Part shown: positions 49,501-59,544 of the stretch, piece by piece
Layout: every line of letters begins with the position of its first letter
How positions within the stretch are numbered: position 1 is the first letter of the stretch
Source: CAVTBT01 sp963733065
GTDB lineage: Bacteria; Actinomycetota; Thermoleophilia; Gaiellales; Gaiellaceae
DNA: 64,000 nucleotides
Assembly (NCBI GenBank): GCA_963733065.1
Contig: CAVTBT010000007.1
Location: forward strand, 186,001-250,000
Reading direction: 5' to 3'
Program-made: the position numbers and the translations under genes
Notes under the pieces: model-generated
The model's input: only the letters and a program-made list of their open reading frames with translations
What the model was told of the DNA's origin: nothing
Database searches by the model: none

Positions 49501-51276
49501 TTGACCACGATCGCCGCATCACGGCCGGATGCGGAAGTGGGTGTCGCCCGCACGCCGCGGCCTGCGGTGCTGGTCGGGATCGTGCTCGCCGGCCTGGCGG
49601 CGTCGGGCATCTCGATCCTCGTCGGTCTGACGAGCGATCACCTCCGGGAACCGGGCGTGCACGTTGCGCTTCAGGTCTGGGGCACGCTCGCGTACGTCAT
49701 CGCGGGCGTCGTCGCCTGGTGGCGCCGGCCCGAGAGCCGTTTCGGCCCCCTCATGCTGGCGGCCGGGATCGTCTGGTTCCTGACGAGCCTCTCGTCGTCC
49801 AACCTCGCGCTGCCTTTCACGGTCGGCATCGCCTTCGACCTGTTGCCGGCGGTGTTGTTCCTGCACGTCTTCCTCGCCTTTCCGACCGGCAGGTTGCCGG
49901 GACGCCTGGAACGGTTGCTCGTCGGCGCCGGGTACGTCACGGCGTTCTTCGTCCAGCTCGTCGGCATGGGGCTCGGGGGCTTCGGCCCCGACAACCTGCT
50001 TGCCGTCGCGTCCGAGCCGGAGCGCGCCTATTCGCTGCTCAAAGCCCAGCTGGTGGTGCTCAGTGGCCTCTGCCTGACCGGGGTCGTTCTCGTCTTCTGG
50101 CGGTGGCATAGCGAGGGCAGACCGCGGGGCCGCTGGACAGCGCTGCTCGTCGAGTCGTTCGCGCTGGGGCTCGTGATGCTCGCGTTCCTCTTCCTCTCGG
50201 CCGTCTACGGGATGGTCAGCGGACAGATCGCGTTCGAGACCATCCGGCGCATCACGTTCTTCACGATCGGCCTCGCGCCGCTGGTGTTCCTGGTCGGGCT
50301 GCTGGACGCCCGACTGGCGCGGTCGGCCGTCGGAGACCTCTTCGTCGAGCTGCGCTCCGACCCGGCGCCGAGCAAGCTGCGCGACGCGCTCGCCCGCGCT
50401 CTGCGCGATCCGTCGCTCGAGCTCGCGTACTGGCTCCCCGAGTACGGGAGCTGGGCCGATCTCGAGGGCCGTCCCGTCGAGCTGCCGTCGGGCGGCAGGC
50501 GCACGGTGAAGGTGATCGACCGCGGCGGCGAGCACGTCGCGGCGCTCATTCACGACGAGTCCGTGAACGACGAGCCGGAGTTGCTCGAGGCCGTCGAGGC
50601 GGCGGCCGCCATCGCGCTCGAGAACGCGCAGCTGAACGCGGAGCTCCATGCGCGGCTGGACGAGCTGCGCGGGTCGCGCGCACGAATCGTCGAGGCAACG
50701 CAGAAGGAGCGGCAGCGCCTGGAGCGCAACCTCCACGACGGGGCGCAGCAGCGGCTGGTCGCACTCTCGCTCGAGCTGAAGCTGCTGGAAATGCGGTTCG
50801 CGAATGATCCGGAGGCGAGGGAGGCGATCGACTCGGTCCGCAACGAGCTGACCGAGTCGCTGCAGGAGCTGCGTGAGCTGGCGCGCGGAATCCATCCGGC
50901 GGTGGTGACCGGGCACGGCCTGGCGGCGGCGCTCGAGTCGGTGGCGGCGCGGTCGCCGGTGCCGGTGCGGCTCGATGTGAGCCTGGAGGAGCGGGTGCCG
51001 GAGGCGGTCGAGGTCGCGGCGTACTACCTCATCGCCGAGAGCCTGACGAACGTTGCGAAGTACGCGGAGGCGTCGGCGGCGTCCGTCGTCGTCTCGCGGG
51101 TCGACGGCGAGCTCGTCGTCGAGGTCGTGGACGACGGTGTCGGCGGCGCGGACTCCGAGGCTGGGTCGGGGCTGCGTGGCCTCGCCGACCGGGTGGAGGC
51201 GCTCGACGGCACGCTGCGGGTGTGGAGCCCGCGGGGTCGCGGCACGCGCGTCCGGGCGGAGATCCCGTGCGGCTAG
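49501..51276 (+). CDS. membrane sensor histidine kinase (NarL type), kinase 1 of 3
   Basis: 591 residues. About seven N-terminal membrane helices (residues 20-270; VLVGIVLAGLAASGISILVG through FFTIGLAPLVFLVGLLDA), a GAF-like linker (residues 290-390), then HisKA_3 with the phosphoacceptor in ERQRLERNLHDGAQQRLVALSLELKLLE. The HATPase_c domain has the N-box YYLIAESLTNVAKYAEA, DDGVGGAD and GSGLRGLADRVEALDG, so it looks active. Together with kinases 2 and 3 and the regulator at 54862 it forms one plus-strand unit. The start is TTG 49501 (GGAG about nine bases upstream), in keeping with a membrane helix near residue 22. Confidence 0.9.
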   Translation: MTTIAASRPDAEVGVARTPRPAVLVGIVLAGLAASGISILVGLTSDHLREPGVHVALQVWGTLAYVIAGVVAWWRRPESRFGPLMLAAGIVWFLTSLSSSNLALPFTVGIAFDLLPAVLFLHVFLAFPTGRLPGRLERLLVGAGYVTAFFVQLVGMGLGGFGPDNLLAVASEPERAYSLLKAQLVVLSGLCLTGVVLVFWRWHSEGRPRGRWTALLVESFALGLVMLAFLFLSAVYGMVSGQIAFETIRRITFFTIGLAPLVFLVGLLDARLARSAVGDLFVELRSDPAPSKLRDALARALRDPSLELAYWLPEYGSWADLEGRPVELPSGGRRTVKVIDRGGEHVAALIHDESVNDEPELLEAVEAAAAIALENAQLNAELHARLDELRGSRARIVEATQKERQRLERNLHDGAQQRLVALSLELKLLEMRFANDPEAREAIDSVRNELTESLQELRELARGIHPAVVTGHGLAAALESVAARSPVPVRLDVSLEERVPEAVEVAAYYLIAESLTNVAKYAEASAASVVVSRVDGELVVEVVDDGVGGADSEAGSGLRGLADRVEALDGTLRVWSPRGRGTRVRAEIPCG

Positions 51277-51299
51277 CCCATGACGGCACGCCGTGGGCG

Positions 51300-53108
51300 G
51301 TGGCGGACGCCACACGCCCGACGGTGTCGCCCAGGCGTCGCGGCGGACGCGTGTGGAGCTGGCTCGGCGCGCTTAGCAGCCGTCCCGGCTTCTGGCTCGT
51401 GCTCTGGACGGTGGGCGGCGTGGCCCAGATCGCGGCGCTCTGGTCGCTTGTCGCCGGCGACGGACCGGCGACCTGGTCGCAGGTCGCCTACCGCGTGACC
51501 GGCGGCTCGTTCGTCGCGGCGGGTCTTATCGCGTGGCGGCGGAGGCCGGAGAACCGCGTCGGCGCGCTGATGGTCGCCACGGGCTTCCTCTTCTTCGCCG
51601 AGCAGCTGCCGACCGAAGTGGACGCGTCGCTCCTCCAGACGCTCGCCATGTTCGTCTCCGGCTACTGGATGATCCCGTTCGCCGTCCTGCTGCTTGTCTT
51701 CCCGCAGGGCCGGTGGATCAAGGGACGCCTCGAGCAGCTGGTGGTCGCCGCCCTCGCCATCCACCTGCTGCTGCAGCCGGCCTGGCTGCTCGTTCTGGAA
51801 CAGCCGGGGGTCGCCAACGATCTCGGCTTCTGGCCGAACGATCGTGCCGAGGACTGGATCGACAAGGCCCAGCGCGGCAGCCTCCTGCTGGGCGCCGCCA
51901 CGCTGTGCGCGGTCATCGGCTGGCGCTGGTGGCACGCGAGCCCGCCGCTCCGTCGCGTGCTCGTACCCGTGCTGGTGGGCGGCGCGTCAATGCTCTCGCT
52001 CGCCGGCATGCTCACCATGGACCTGATCAATGGGACGAGATCGCAGACGCAGCTGAACATCACGCTCGTCGCGCTCGCGGTCGTGCCCCTGGCGTTTCTC
52101 GGCGGCCTCCTGCGGTCGCGTCTGGCGCGGGTCGCGGTCGCCGACCTCATCATTGGCCTCCGGGACAACCCGTCGCCGACGGAGCTCAAGCTGGCGCTCG
52201 CCAGATCGGTCGGCGATCCCGCCCTCGAGCTCGTCTACTGGCTGCCCGAGCTCGGCTCGTACGTCGACCTCGACGGCCGGGAGGTCGAGCTCCCCGGGCC
52301 GAACTCTGGGCGTGCGACGACCGCGATCGACTGCGACGGTGTGCACGTTGCCGCGCTGATCCACGACCCGTCGCTGAACGACGAGCCCGAGTTGCTCGGC
52401 GCGGTCACCGCCGCAGCGTCGATCGCCCTCGAGAACAGCCGGCTGTCGGTCGAGCTGCACGCGGGGCTGGACGAGCTCCGGGCGTCGAGAGCGCGGGTGG
52501 TCGAGGCGGCCCAGACGGAGCGACAGCGGCTGGAGCGCAACCTGCACGACGGCGCGCAGCAGCGGCTGGTCGCGATGTCGCTCGAGCTGACGCTGTTGGA
52601 GCGGCGGTTCGCGCACGACGAGGAGGCACAGCGCACCGTCGACCAGGTGCGGCGCGAGCTGTCGGAGTCGCTCGAGGAGCTGCGCGAGCTGGCGCACGGC
52701 ATTCATCCGGCCGTGGTGACCGGGCACGGGTTGGCTGTGGCGCTGGAGTCGGTGGCGGCGCGCTCGCCGGTGCCGGTGCGGCTCGATGTGAGCCTGAAGG
52801 AGCGCGTGCCGGAGGCGGTCGAGGTCGCGGCGTACTACCTCGTCACCGAGAGCCTGACGAACGTGGCGAAGTACGCCGAGGCGTCGGCGGCAACTGTCGC
52901 GATCAAGCGGGAAAACGGCGAGCTCGTGGTCGAAGTCATCGACGACGGGATCGGCGGCGCGAACGACGAGGCGGGCTCGGGGCTGCGCGGGCTGGCCGAT
53001 CGCGTTGAGGCGCTCGACGGCCGCCTTCGGGTCTCGAGTCCTCACGGCGGCGGCACGCGCGTCCGCGCGGTGATCCCTTGCGGCCTGGCCGGCAAGAAGC
53101 TCCGTTGA
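51300..53108 (+). CDS. membrane sensor histidine kinase (NarL type), kinase 2 of 3
   Basis: About 602 residues. Membrane helices FWLVLWTVGGVAQIAALWSLV, GGSFVAAGLIAWRRRPENRVGALMVATGFLFF, YWMIPFAVLLLVFPQG and more up to about residue 270, then a GAF-like linker and HisKA_3/HATPase_c nearly identical to kinases 1 and 3 (ERQRLERNLHDGAQQRLVAMSLELTLLE; YYLVTESLTNVAKYAEA; DDGIGGANDEAGSGLRGLADRVEALDG). GTG 51300 is preferred; a GTG at 51267 overlapping the end of kinase 1 is possible. Sequence divergence is concentrated in the sensor half, so the three kinases probably sense different cues and feed one regulator. Confidence 0.87.
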   Translation: MADATRPTVSPRRRGGRVWSWLGALSSRPGFWLVLWTVGGVAQIAALWSLVAGDGPATWSQVAYRVTGGSFVAAGLIAWRRRPENRVGALMVATGFLFFAEQLPTEVDASLLQTLAMFVSGYWMIPFAVLLLVFPQGRWIKGRLEQLVVAALAIHLLLQPAWLLVLEQPGVANDLGFWPNDRAEDWIDKAQRGSLLLGAATLCAVIGWRWWHASPPLRRVLVPVLVGGASMLSLAGMLTMDLINGTRSQTQLNITLVALAVVPLAFLGGLLRSRLARVAVADLIIGLRDNPSPTELKLALARSVGDPALELVYWLPELGSYVDLDGREVELPGPNSGRATTAIDCDGVHVAALIHDPSLNDEPELLGAVTAAASIALENSRLSVELHAGLDELRASRARVVEAAQTERQRLERNLHDGAQQRLVAMSLELTLLERRFAHDEEAQRTVDQVRRELSESLEELRELAHGIHPAVVTGHGLAVALESVAARSPVPVRLDVSLKERVPEAVEVAAYYLVTESLTNVAKYAEASAATVAIKRENGELVVEVIDDGIGGANDEAGSGLRGLADRVEALDGRLRVSSPHGGGTRVRAVIPCGLAGKKLR

Positions 53109-54874
53109 TCGCGTCGACGCCGACGGCAGTTGTCGCCGACGGCCTGATGGCGCCTCGCAGCGAGCGGCGCAGCGCGCAGATCCTTCGCCGCTTCGCGGTG
53201 CGCGATCACGGCCCTGCGTTCTGGGCGACGTTGTGGGTCGCGGCGCTCGCAGCGGTGCTCGGCGCGCTCGCTCCGCTGGTCTACGACGACCCGACGCCGC
53301 TGCGTGCTCAGGACGTCGTGTTCGTCCTCGCGGCCGGCTCGTTCATGGCATGCGGCCTGATCGCCTGGCGCCGTCGCCCCGACAACTACTCCGGCCGACT
53401 GATGACGGCGACCGGCTTTGCGGCGCTCATCTACCCGTTGCTCATCCAGCTCGACTCGTCGCTGGCGACGACGCTCGCCCTGCTGTTCTCGGCCGCCTGG
53501 ACGATCGGCTACGCGGCGCTCCTGCTGAGCTTCATGACGGGCGGTCGGCTGGAGCACATCGTCGATTGGCTGCTGATCACCGTGTTCACGCTCACACTGC
53601 TGGTCGCCCACTTCTTCTTGCTGCTGGTCTATCCGGCCCCGGGCAACCTCTTGCTCGTCGCCGAGAACATGACGATCGCCGATGCGATCAACGACACGGC
53701 GCGCTGGGTGACCGCCGGAGCGTCCATTGCACTCGTCATCGTGCTCCTGTCGCGCTGGCGCGGGGCATCGAAACCTCGCCGGAGGGCGCTGCTGCCCGGG
53801 GTGGTCGGGATCGTGAGCTCGGTGCTGTACTCGGTCCTGCTCGTGCAGGCCATCCTTGGGGAGACGCCGGCGGACTCGCTCTGGATCACGGTGAACGCTG
53901 CGCTCCTGCTCGTCCCGGCCGCGTACCTCTTCGGATTGCTGCGGTCGCGCCTGGCGAGGACAGGCCTCGCCGACCTGCTGCTGGAGATGAGGACGATGCG
54001 TGGGGCGGAGCTGGAAGCGGCGCTCGGCCGGGCTCTCGGCGATTCGGACCTGCGTGTGGTGCAGGGCGACGTCCCGCCGGCGCCCGAGGCGGGTCGATCC
54101 GTGGCGCGGATCGAGCGCGACGGGCAGCCGGTCGCGGCGCTCGTGTACGACGAGTCGCTCGACGACGACCCGGAGCTCGTCGAGGCCGTGACGGCGGCCG
54201 CCGCGATCGCGCTCGAGAACGACCACATCCACGCGGAGTCCGACGCGCGCCTGGCGGAGCTGCACGCATCGCGCGAGCGGATCGTCGCCGCCGGCGACGC
54301 GGAGCGGCGGCGGCTGGAGCGCAATCTGCACGACGGCGCGCAGCAGCGGCTGGTCGCGTTGTCGCTCGAGCTGAAGCTGCTGGAGACGCGGTTCGCGAAG
54401 GACCCGGATGCGCGAGAGGCGCTCGACTCCGTCCGCAACGAGCTGGCCGAGTCGTTGCAGGAGTTGCGCGAGCTGGCGCGCGGCATCCATCCGGCCGTGG
54501 TGACGGGGCACGGGCTGGCGGTGGCGTTGGAGTCGGTGACGGCCAGGTCGCCGGTGCCGGTCGAGCTGGACGTGCGGCTCGACGAGCGCGTACCCGAGGC
54601 GGTCGAGGTGGCCGCGTACTACCTCGTCACCGAGAGCCTGACGAACGTGGCGAAGTACGCCGAGGCGACGGCCGCGACGGTTGCGATCGCGAGGGAGAAC
54701 GGCGAGCTGGTGGTCGAGATCACCGACGACGGGATCGGCGGCGCCGACGCCGAGGCGGGCTCGGGGCTGCGCGGGCTGGCGGATCGCGTCGAGGCGCTCG
54801 ACGGCCGCCTCCGGGTCTCGAGTCCTCGCGGCGGCGGCACGTGCGTCCGCGCGGAGATCCCGTGCGGGTCGTAG
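53105..54874 (+). CDS. membrane sensor histidine kinase (NarL type), kinase 3 of 3
   Basis: About 589 residues. Membrane helices FWATLWVAALAAVLGALAPLVY, VVFVLAAGSFMACGLIAWRRRPDNYSG, ALIYPLLIQLDSSLATTLALLFSAAWTIGYAALLLSF and others to about residue 270. Linker, then HisKA_3 (ERRRLERNLHDGAQQRLVALSLELKLLE) and HATPase_c (YYLVTESLTNVAKYAEA, DDGIGGADAEAGSGLRGLADRVEALDG). TTG 53105 overlaps the stop of kinase 2 (TTGA); ATG 53147 is an alternative. The regulator gene begins within its last codons, so this kinase is the most tightly coupled partner. Confidence 0.88.
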   Translation: MIASTPTAVVADGLMAPRSERRSAQILRRFAVRDHGPAFWATLWVAALAAVLGALAPLVYDDPTPLRAQDVVFVLAAGSFMACGLIAWRRRPDNYSGRLMTATGFAALIYPLLIQLDSSLATTLALLFSAAWTIGYAALLLSFMTGGRLEHIVDWLLITVFTLTLLVAHFFLLLVYPAPGNLLLVAENMTIADAINDTARWVTAGASIALVIVLLSRWRGASKPRRRALLPGVVGIVSSVLYSVLLVQAILGETPADSLWITVNAALLLVPAAYLFGLLRSRLARTGLADLLLEMRTMRGAELEAALGRALGDSDLRVVQGDVPPAPEAGRSVARIERDGQPVAALVYDESLDDDPELVEAVTAAAAIALENDHIHAESDARLAELHASRERIVAAGDAERRRLERNLHDGAQQRLVALSLELKLLETRFAKDPDAREALDSVRNELAESLQELRELARGIHPAVVTGHGLAVALESVTARSPVPVELDVRLDERVPEAVEVAAYYLVTESLTNVAKYAEATAATVAIARENGELVVEITDDGIGGADAEAGSGLRGLADRVEALDGRLRVSSPRGGGTCVRAEIPCGS

Positions 54875-55506
54875 TAGCCGACGACACCGTTTTGATCCGC
54901 GAAGGGTTGGCGGCGCTTCTCCGCGAGTCCGGGATCGACGTCGTGGCGAAGTGCGCGGATCCGGAGGAACTGCTGGAGGCGGTTCGCGACCACGAGCCCG
55001 ACGTTGCGATCGTCGACGTGCGTATGCCCCCCACCCATACGGACGAGGGTCTGCAGGCGGCGCGTGAGATCCGTGCCGAGCGGCCCGACACCGGCGTTCT
55101 GATCCTCTCCCAGTACCTCGAGGTCGGCCTCGCCATGAAGCTGCTCGCCGAGAGCGCCGAGGGCCTCGGCTACCTGCTGAAGGACCGTGTCACCGACCTC
55201 GACGACTTCGTGTCCGCGCTGCGGCGCGTCGCCGACGGCGGCTCGGCCCTCGACCCGCTCGTCGTCCAGCAGCTCCTCTCACGCCAGCGGCCGGACGACC
55301 CGGTCGCAAAGCTCACCCCGCGCGAGCGCGAGGTGCTCGAGCTGATGGCCGCCGGCAGCTCGAACCAGGGCATCGCCGAGAAGCTCGTGATCACCGTCGG
55401 CGTCGTCGAGAAGTACGTCTCGAGCATCTTCGAGAAGCTCGCGCTGCCGACGACGCGCAGCGAGTCGCGCCGCGTGCTCGCGGTGCTGATGTTCCTGCGC
55501 TCCTAG
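54862..55506 (+). CDS. NarL/LuxR-family response regulator of the triple-kinase locus
   Basis: 214 residues. The REC domain begins VRVVVADDTVLIREGLAALL, phosphoacceptor D52 in IVDVRMPPTHTDEG, ILSQYLEVGLAMKLLAE and YLLKDRV with the conserved Lys. LuxR helix-turn-helix KLTPREREVLELMAAGSSNQGIAEKLVITVGVVEKYVSSIFEKLAL. GTG 54862 overlaps the last 13 bases of kinase 3. The domain wording matches the regulator at 15653, the other NarL member in the window, suggesting common descent. The second copy of the 74-nt repeat follows directly after its stop. Confidence 0.92.
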   Translation: MRVVVADDTVLIREGLAALLRESGIDVVAKCADPEELLEAVRDHEPDVAIVDVRMPPTHTDEGLQAAREIRAERPDTGVLILSQYLEVGLAMKLLAESAEGLGYLLKDRVTDLDDFVSALRRVADGGSALDPLVVQQLLSRQRPDDPVAKLTPREREVLELMAAGSSNQGIAEKLVITVGVVEKYVSSIFEKLALPTTRSESRRVLAVLMFLRS

Positions 55507-55580
55507 CCGTCGCATGCCCGGAATCCGCTCGCGCGGATCCCGGGCGCGCAAATCCCTGAAGGCGGCCGCTTCGCGGCCGC
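55507..55580 (-). repeat. 74-nt two-hairpin dispersed repeat, copy 2
   Basis: Read on the minus strand it matches copy 1 (38311-38384) at 69 of 74 positions. Hairpin 1 is identical; hairpin 2 reads CCCGGGATCCGC with loop GCGA. All stem changes keep pairing (an A-T pair becomes C-G and a wobble position moves by one). It begins at the base after the regulator stop codon. Confidence 0.85.
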
Positions 55581-55686
55581 GCAGTCGCTTGCCCCGTTGC
55601 CTCCGAACGGTGTGTTCCGGGGGCCAAAAACCCCAGGAAACCCGCCCCCCGGTGGCGAGCGCCCCGCATTTCCGCCCGCTCCGTGA

Positions 55687-55721
55687 CTTGGGAGGTTGCA
55701 GGAGTCATCGCAACCACCAAG
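55687..55721 (+). promoter_or_regulatory. leader hairpin before the RND transporter
   Basis: CTTGG-GAGGTTGC and GCAACCACCAAG can pair around a ten-base loop, with a one-base bulge. The right arm abuts the Shine-Dalgarno AAGGAG of the RND gene, so pairing could affect ribosome access. Confidence 0.4.
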
Positions 55722-55729
55722 GAGCAGTG

Positions 55730-58049
55730 ATGAAAACGCAGATCATGCAGCGCGACCCGCACGAGCCCGCCGGGCCCGGCGCGGGCGCGACCCCGCCTCC
55801 GAAGCGCAGGCGGAATGTCGCCGCGAGCGTCGGCGGCTGGAGCGCGCGACACTGGAAGACGGCCGTTGTCGGCTGGCTGGTCTTCGTCGTCGCGTCGCTC
55901 TTCCTGAGCATGCAGCTCGGAACGACGTTCATCGACCAGAACGACGCCAACGTCGGCGAGTCCCGCACCGCCGACCGCATCATCCACGACGCCGGCTTCA
56001 CGGTCGACGAGAAGGGCGAGACCATCGAGGAGCTCGGCGAGATGGTGCTCGTGCAGTCGGACACGCACAAGCCGACCGACGCGACAGTTCCGCGCGGTCG
56101 TCGAGGACGTCGAGCACACGCTCGGCACGTTCCCGGCGGCCACCAAGGTGCGCTCGCCGTACGACGCCGGCCACGCAGACCTGATCTCGAAGGACGGCCG
56201 CTCGGCGATGGTCACGTACTCGCCGAAGGGCACGTACGAGGAGGCAATCCTCTACATCGACGATCACGTCGCGGCGATCGACAAGGTCGAGGCCCGCCAC
56301 CCGGGCTTCACGGTCGAGTCGGTCGGCACCTCGACGGAGAAGGCGATCGACGCCGAGATCAAGGGCGGGCTGGCGAAGGCCGGCCTGATCTCGATCCCGC
56401 TGACGATCATCATCCTCATGATCGTGCTCGGGTCGCTCGTCGCGGCCTCGATCCCGCTGCTGCTCGGCGTCACCTCGGTGCTGGCCGCCATGGGCCTGAT
56501 CGCGATCTCCAGCCAGTTCATCGCAGCCAGCGAGAACATCATGGAGGTCGTCCTGCTCGTCGGTCTCGCCGTCGGCGTCGATTACGCGCTCTTCTACATG
56601 CGTCGTGAACGCGAGGAGCGGGCCGCCGGCCGCAGCGAGGGCGCCGCTCTCGCCGCCGCAGCCGCCACCTCCGGACGGGCCGTCCTCACCGCGGGCGTCA
56701 CCGTCCTGATCGCGATGGCCGGCATGTTCCTGTCGGGCGACAAGACGTTCATGTCGTTCTCGGTGGGCACGATGATCGTCGTCGCAGTCGCGATGATCGG
56801 CTCGCTGACCGTCCTGCCGGCGATGCTCTCCCGGCTCGGCGACAAGGTCGAGAGGGGCCGCGTCCCGTTCCTGCACCGCCGTCGCCGGAACAAGCGGCGC
56901 GAGAGCCGCTTGTGGGGCGCCGTCCTCGACCGCGTCCTCCGCCGCCCGCTCGCGTCGGCGGTCATCGCCGGTGCGCTGCTCGTCGGGCTGGCGCTGCCCA
57001 CCCTCAGCCTGCACACCACCCAGACCGGCATCGAGGGGATCACGACCCCGGCCGTCGACCCGTTCTCGCGGCTCATCGACGCCTTCCCGGGCACTCCGGA
57101 TCCGGCCGTCGTGGCCATCAAGGCCGACGACGTGAAGACCCCGGAGGTCCGTGAGGCGGTCGCCGAGCTCGAGCGCCAGGCGCTCGCCTCGGGCGACGTC
57201 AACCCGCCGATCGAGGTCGAGACCAACCGTGACGGCACCGTCACGAAGGTCGAGGTCCCGCTCAAGGGCAACGGCACGGACGACGCGTCCAACCGTGCGC
57301 TCGAGACCCTCCGCGGCGACGTGCTGCCGGCGACGCTCGGCACGGTCGACGGCGTCGAGTACGCGGTCACGGGTGGAACGGCCGCCTCGGCGGACTTCAA
57401 CGAGGCGCAGACGAAGTCGGTGCCGAAGGTCTTCGGCTTCGTGCTGCTGTTCGCGTTCGGGCTGCTGCTCGTCTCGTTCCGCTCGATCGTGATCGCGGTC
57501 AAGGCCATCCTCCTCAACCTGCTGTCCGTCGCAGCCGCCTACGGCGTGCTCGTCGCGGTCTTCCAGTGGGGCTGGGGCGAGGGCCTGCTCGACTTCCAGT
57601 CGAACGGCGGCATCGCGAACTGGCTGCCGATGTTCATGTTCGTGATCCTGTTCGGGCTCTCGATGGACTACCACGTGTTCATCCTGAGCCGGATCCGCGA
57701 GGCGTTCGACCGCGGTAGCTCGACCGACGAGGCGATCTCCTACGGGATCAAGTCAACGGCCGGCACCGTGACCAGCGCCGCCGTCGTCATGGTCGGCGTG
57801 TTCCTGGTGTTCACGACACTGCCGCTCATCGACCTCAAGGAGATGGGCGTCGGCCTCGCAGTCGCCGTCCTCATCGACGCCACCATCGTCCGCGCGGTGC
57901 TGCTGCCCGCGACGATGAAGCTGCTCGGCGACCGGAACTGGTACCTGCCGAAGTGGCTCGAGTGGCTGCCGCGGTTCGACCACGGGCCGGCTGTCGAGCC
58001 TGCTCCGCAGTCCGAGCCCGAGGCGAAGCCGGTCCCGGCCGCCGCCTAA
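55730..58049 (+). CDS. RND-superfamily (MMPL-type) membrane transporter, frameshift near 56090
   Basis: About 772 residues, MmpL-like exporter driven by the proton gradient. Two MMPL units: TM1 WKTAVVGWLVFVVASLFLSM, a first extracytoplasmic loop (GTTFIDQNDANVGESRTADRII), helices LISIPLTIIILMIVLGSLVAASIPLLLG, VVLLVGLAVGVDYALFYMRRERE (the conserved Asp-Tyr motif for proton relay), GRAVLTAGVTVLIAMAGMF. A central break, then LASAVIAGALLVGLALPTLSL and a second loop. The second set is VFGFVLLFAFGLLLVSF, ILFGLSMDYHVFILSRIREAF and STAGTVTSAAVVMVGVFLVF. A one-base insertion near 56090 separates the N-terminal part (to DAT) from the rest (FRAVVEDVEHTLG). AAGGAG lies six bases upstream of ATG 55730. Confidence 0.92.
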
Positions 58050-58135
58050 GCGCTCACCCGCGACTCCGCGCCCCGGCCTCGTGTTGTGCGAGGCCGGGGC
58101 GCATTCGACTTCCGCGCACAAGGAGCTCTCACTCT

Positions 58136-59445
58136 CATGAACGAAGCGGTTTCCACCCATCAGCTTCACGGCACCGGCCTTCGGGCCAGGGTCGCGGCGG
58201 TCGTGCGGAGCGAGGTCGCTCTCGCGCGGATCGCCATCGGCGTCGTCGCCCTGCACGTCGTCGACGACAACTTCCTCCAGCCCAACCCCGGCACGTCGGC
58301 CGGCGACCACCTCGTCGGCGGCCTCGTCCCACTCGCTCTGCTCGTCCTTGCGGGAGCCGTCTACCCGCGCCTCCGCGCCGGGGCTCGCGCGACGATCGCG
58401 CTCCTCGCCGGCTTCTTCGGCGTCCTCGCCGGCACGGAGGCTTTTCACTACACGAGGGCGGTCGGCCCGTCCGGCGACGACTACACCGGGTTGCTGTCGA
58501 TCCCTGCCGGCCTCGTCCTCCTCGGCCTCGGCGTCGTGACGTTGTGGAGGTCGCGAAAGATGAGCCACCCGCTCTGGTGGCGCTACGGGCGCAGGCTGCT
58601 CCTCAGCGCCGGCGCGCTGCTGGCCGTGCCCGTCGTCCTTATCCCGTTCGCGCTCTCCTACGTGGTCACGCATGCCGCCCGCGCACACGTGCCGGCAGCC
58701 GATCTCGGCGCTCCCTACGAGGAGGTCGCGTTCACGACGAGCGACGGCCTGCTGTTGAAGGGCTGGTACATCGAGTCGCGGAACGGCGCAGCGGTGATCT
58801 CGTTCCCGGGCCGAGCCTCCTCGCAGACGCGGGCGAAGATGCTTGCCGACCACGGCTACGGCGTCCTGCTCTTCGATCGCAGAGGCGAAGGCGAGAGCGA
58901 AGGTGACCCGAACATCTTCGGCTGGCAGGGCGAGCGGGACATCCACGCCGCGGTGAAGTTCCTCCAGCAGCAGCCGGACGTCGATCCCGGGCGGATCGGC
59001 GGCATCGGGCTCTCGGTCGGAGGCGAGATGATGATCGAGGCCGCCGCCGAGTCCAACGCGCTGAAGGCGATCATGTCCGAGGGCGGTAGCGGCCGGTCGG
59101 TTCGCGACATCGCCGCGAACTCGGACGGCACCTGGCAGGAGCTGATCGGCAACGGCATCGCAACCGCGGCGACCGCCGCTCTTCACCGACAACCTTCCTC
59201 CCGCCGACCTGAAGAGCCTCGTGCCGAAGATCACGGTTCCCGTGTTCTTCGTCTACGGCGAGAACGGTCAGCCGGTGGAGAAGCCGGCCAACGAGGGCTT
59301 CTACGCGGCCGCGCGCGGTGAGAAGGAGATCTGGGAGGTCCCGGGCTCCGGCCACATGAAGGGCATCGAGGCGCAGCCGGAGGAGTACGAACGGCGCGTG
59401 GTCGGGTTCTTCGACCGGGCAATGCCCGGGAGCGACGCCCGGTAG
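58136..59445 (+). CDS. membrane-anchored alpha/beta hydrolase, frameshift near 59178
   Basis: About 436 residues. The N-terminal half has four or five membrane helices (LARIAIGVVALHVVDDNFLQP, LVGGLVPLALLVLAGAVYPRL, RATIALLAGFFGVLAG, LLSIPAGLVLLGLGVVTLW, LLLSAGALLAVPVVLIPFALSYV). The hydrolase domain begins at EEVAFTTSDGLLLKGWYIES. The nucleophile elbow is GIGLSVGGE (Ser), and the catalytic His is probably in GSGHMKG near the C-terminus, which lies in another frame from 59221 (KITVPVFFVYGENGQPVEKPANEGF). One base must be removed near 59178 to join them. The fusion of a multi-helix anchor to a hydrolase suggests action on a membrane substrate. AAGGAG stands 11 bases upstream of the ATG. Confidence 0.82.
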
Positions 59446-59544
59446 CAGCGATTCTCCCCGACCTGGACACGGCCGCCGACCCGAGCGTCGGCGGCCGTCT
59501 GCTCCGGCTGGTTGAATCGCCACAAGCCACGGAGGAGGTTGCGA

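Noticed and set aside
49501..55506. The kinase repeats as a mobile or satellite repeat.
   Set aside because: The similarity follows the HisKA_3/HATPase coding region only, and is explained by tandem gene duplication.
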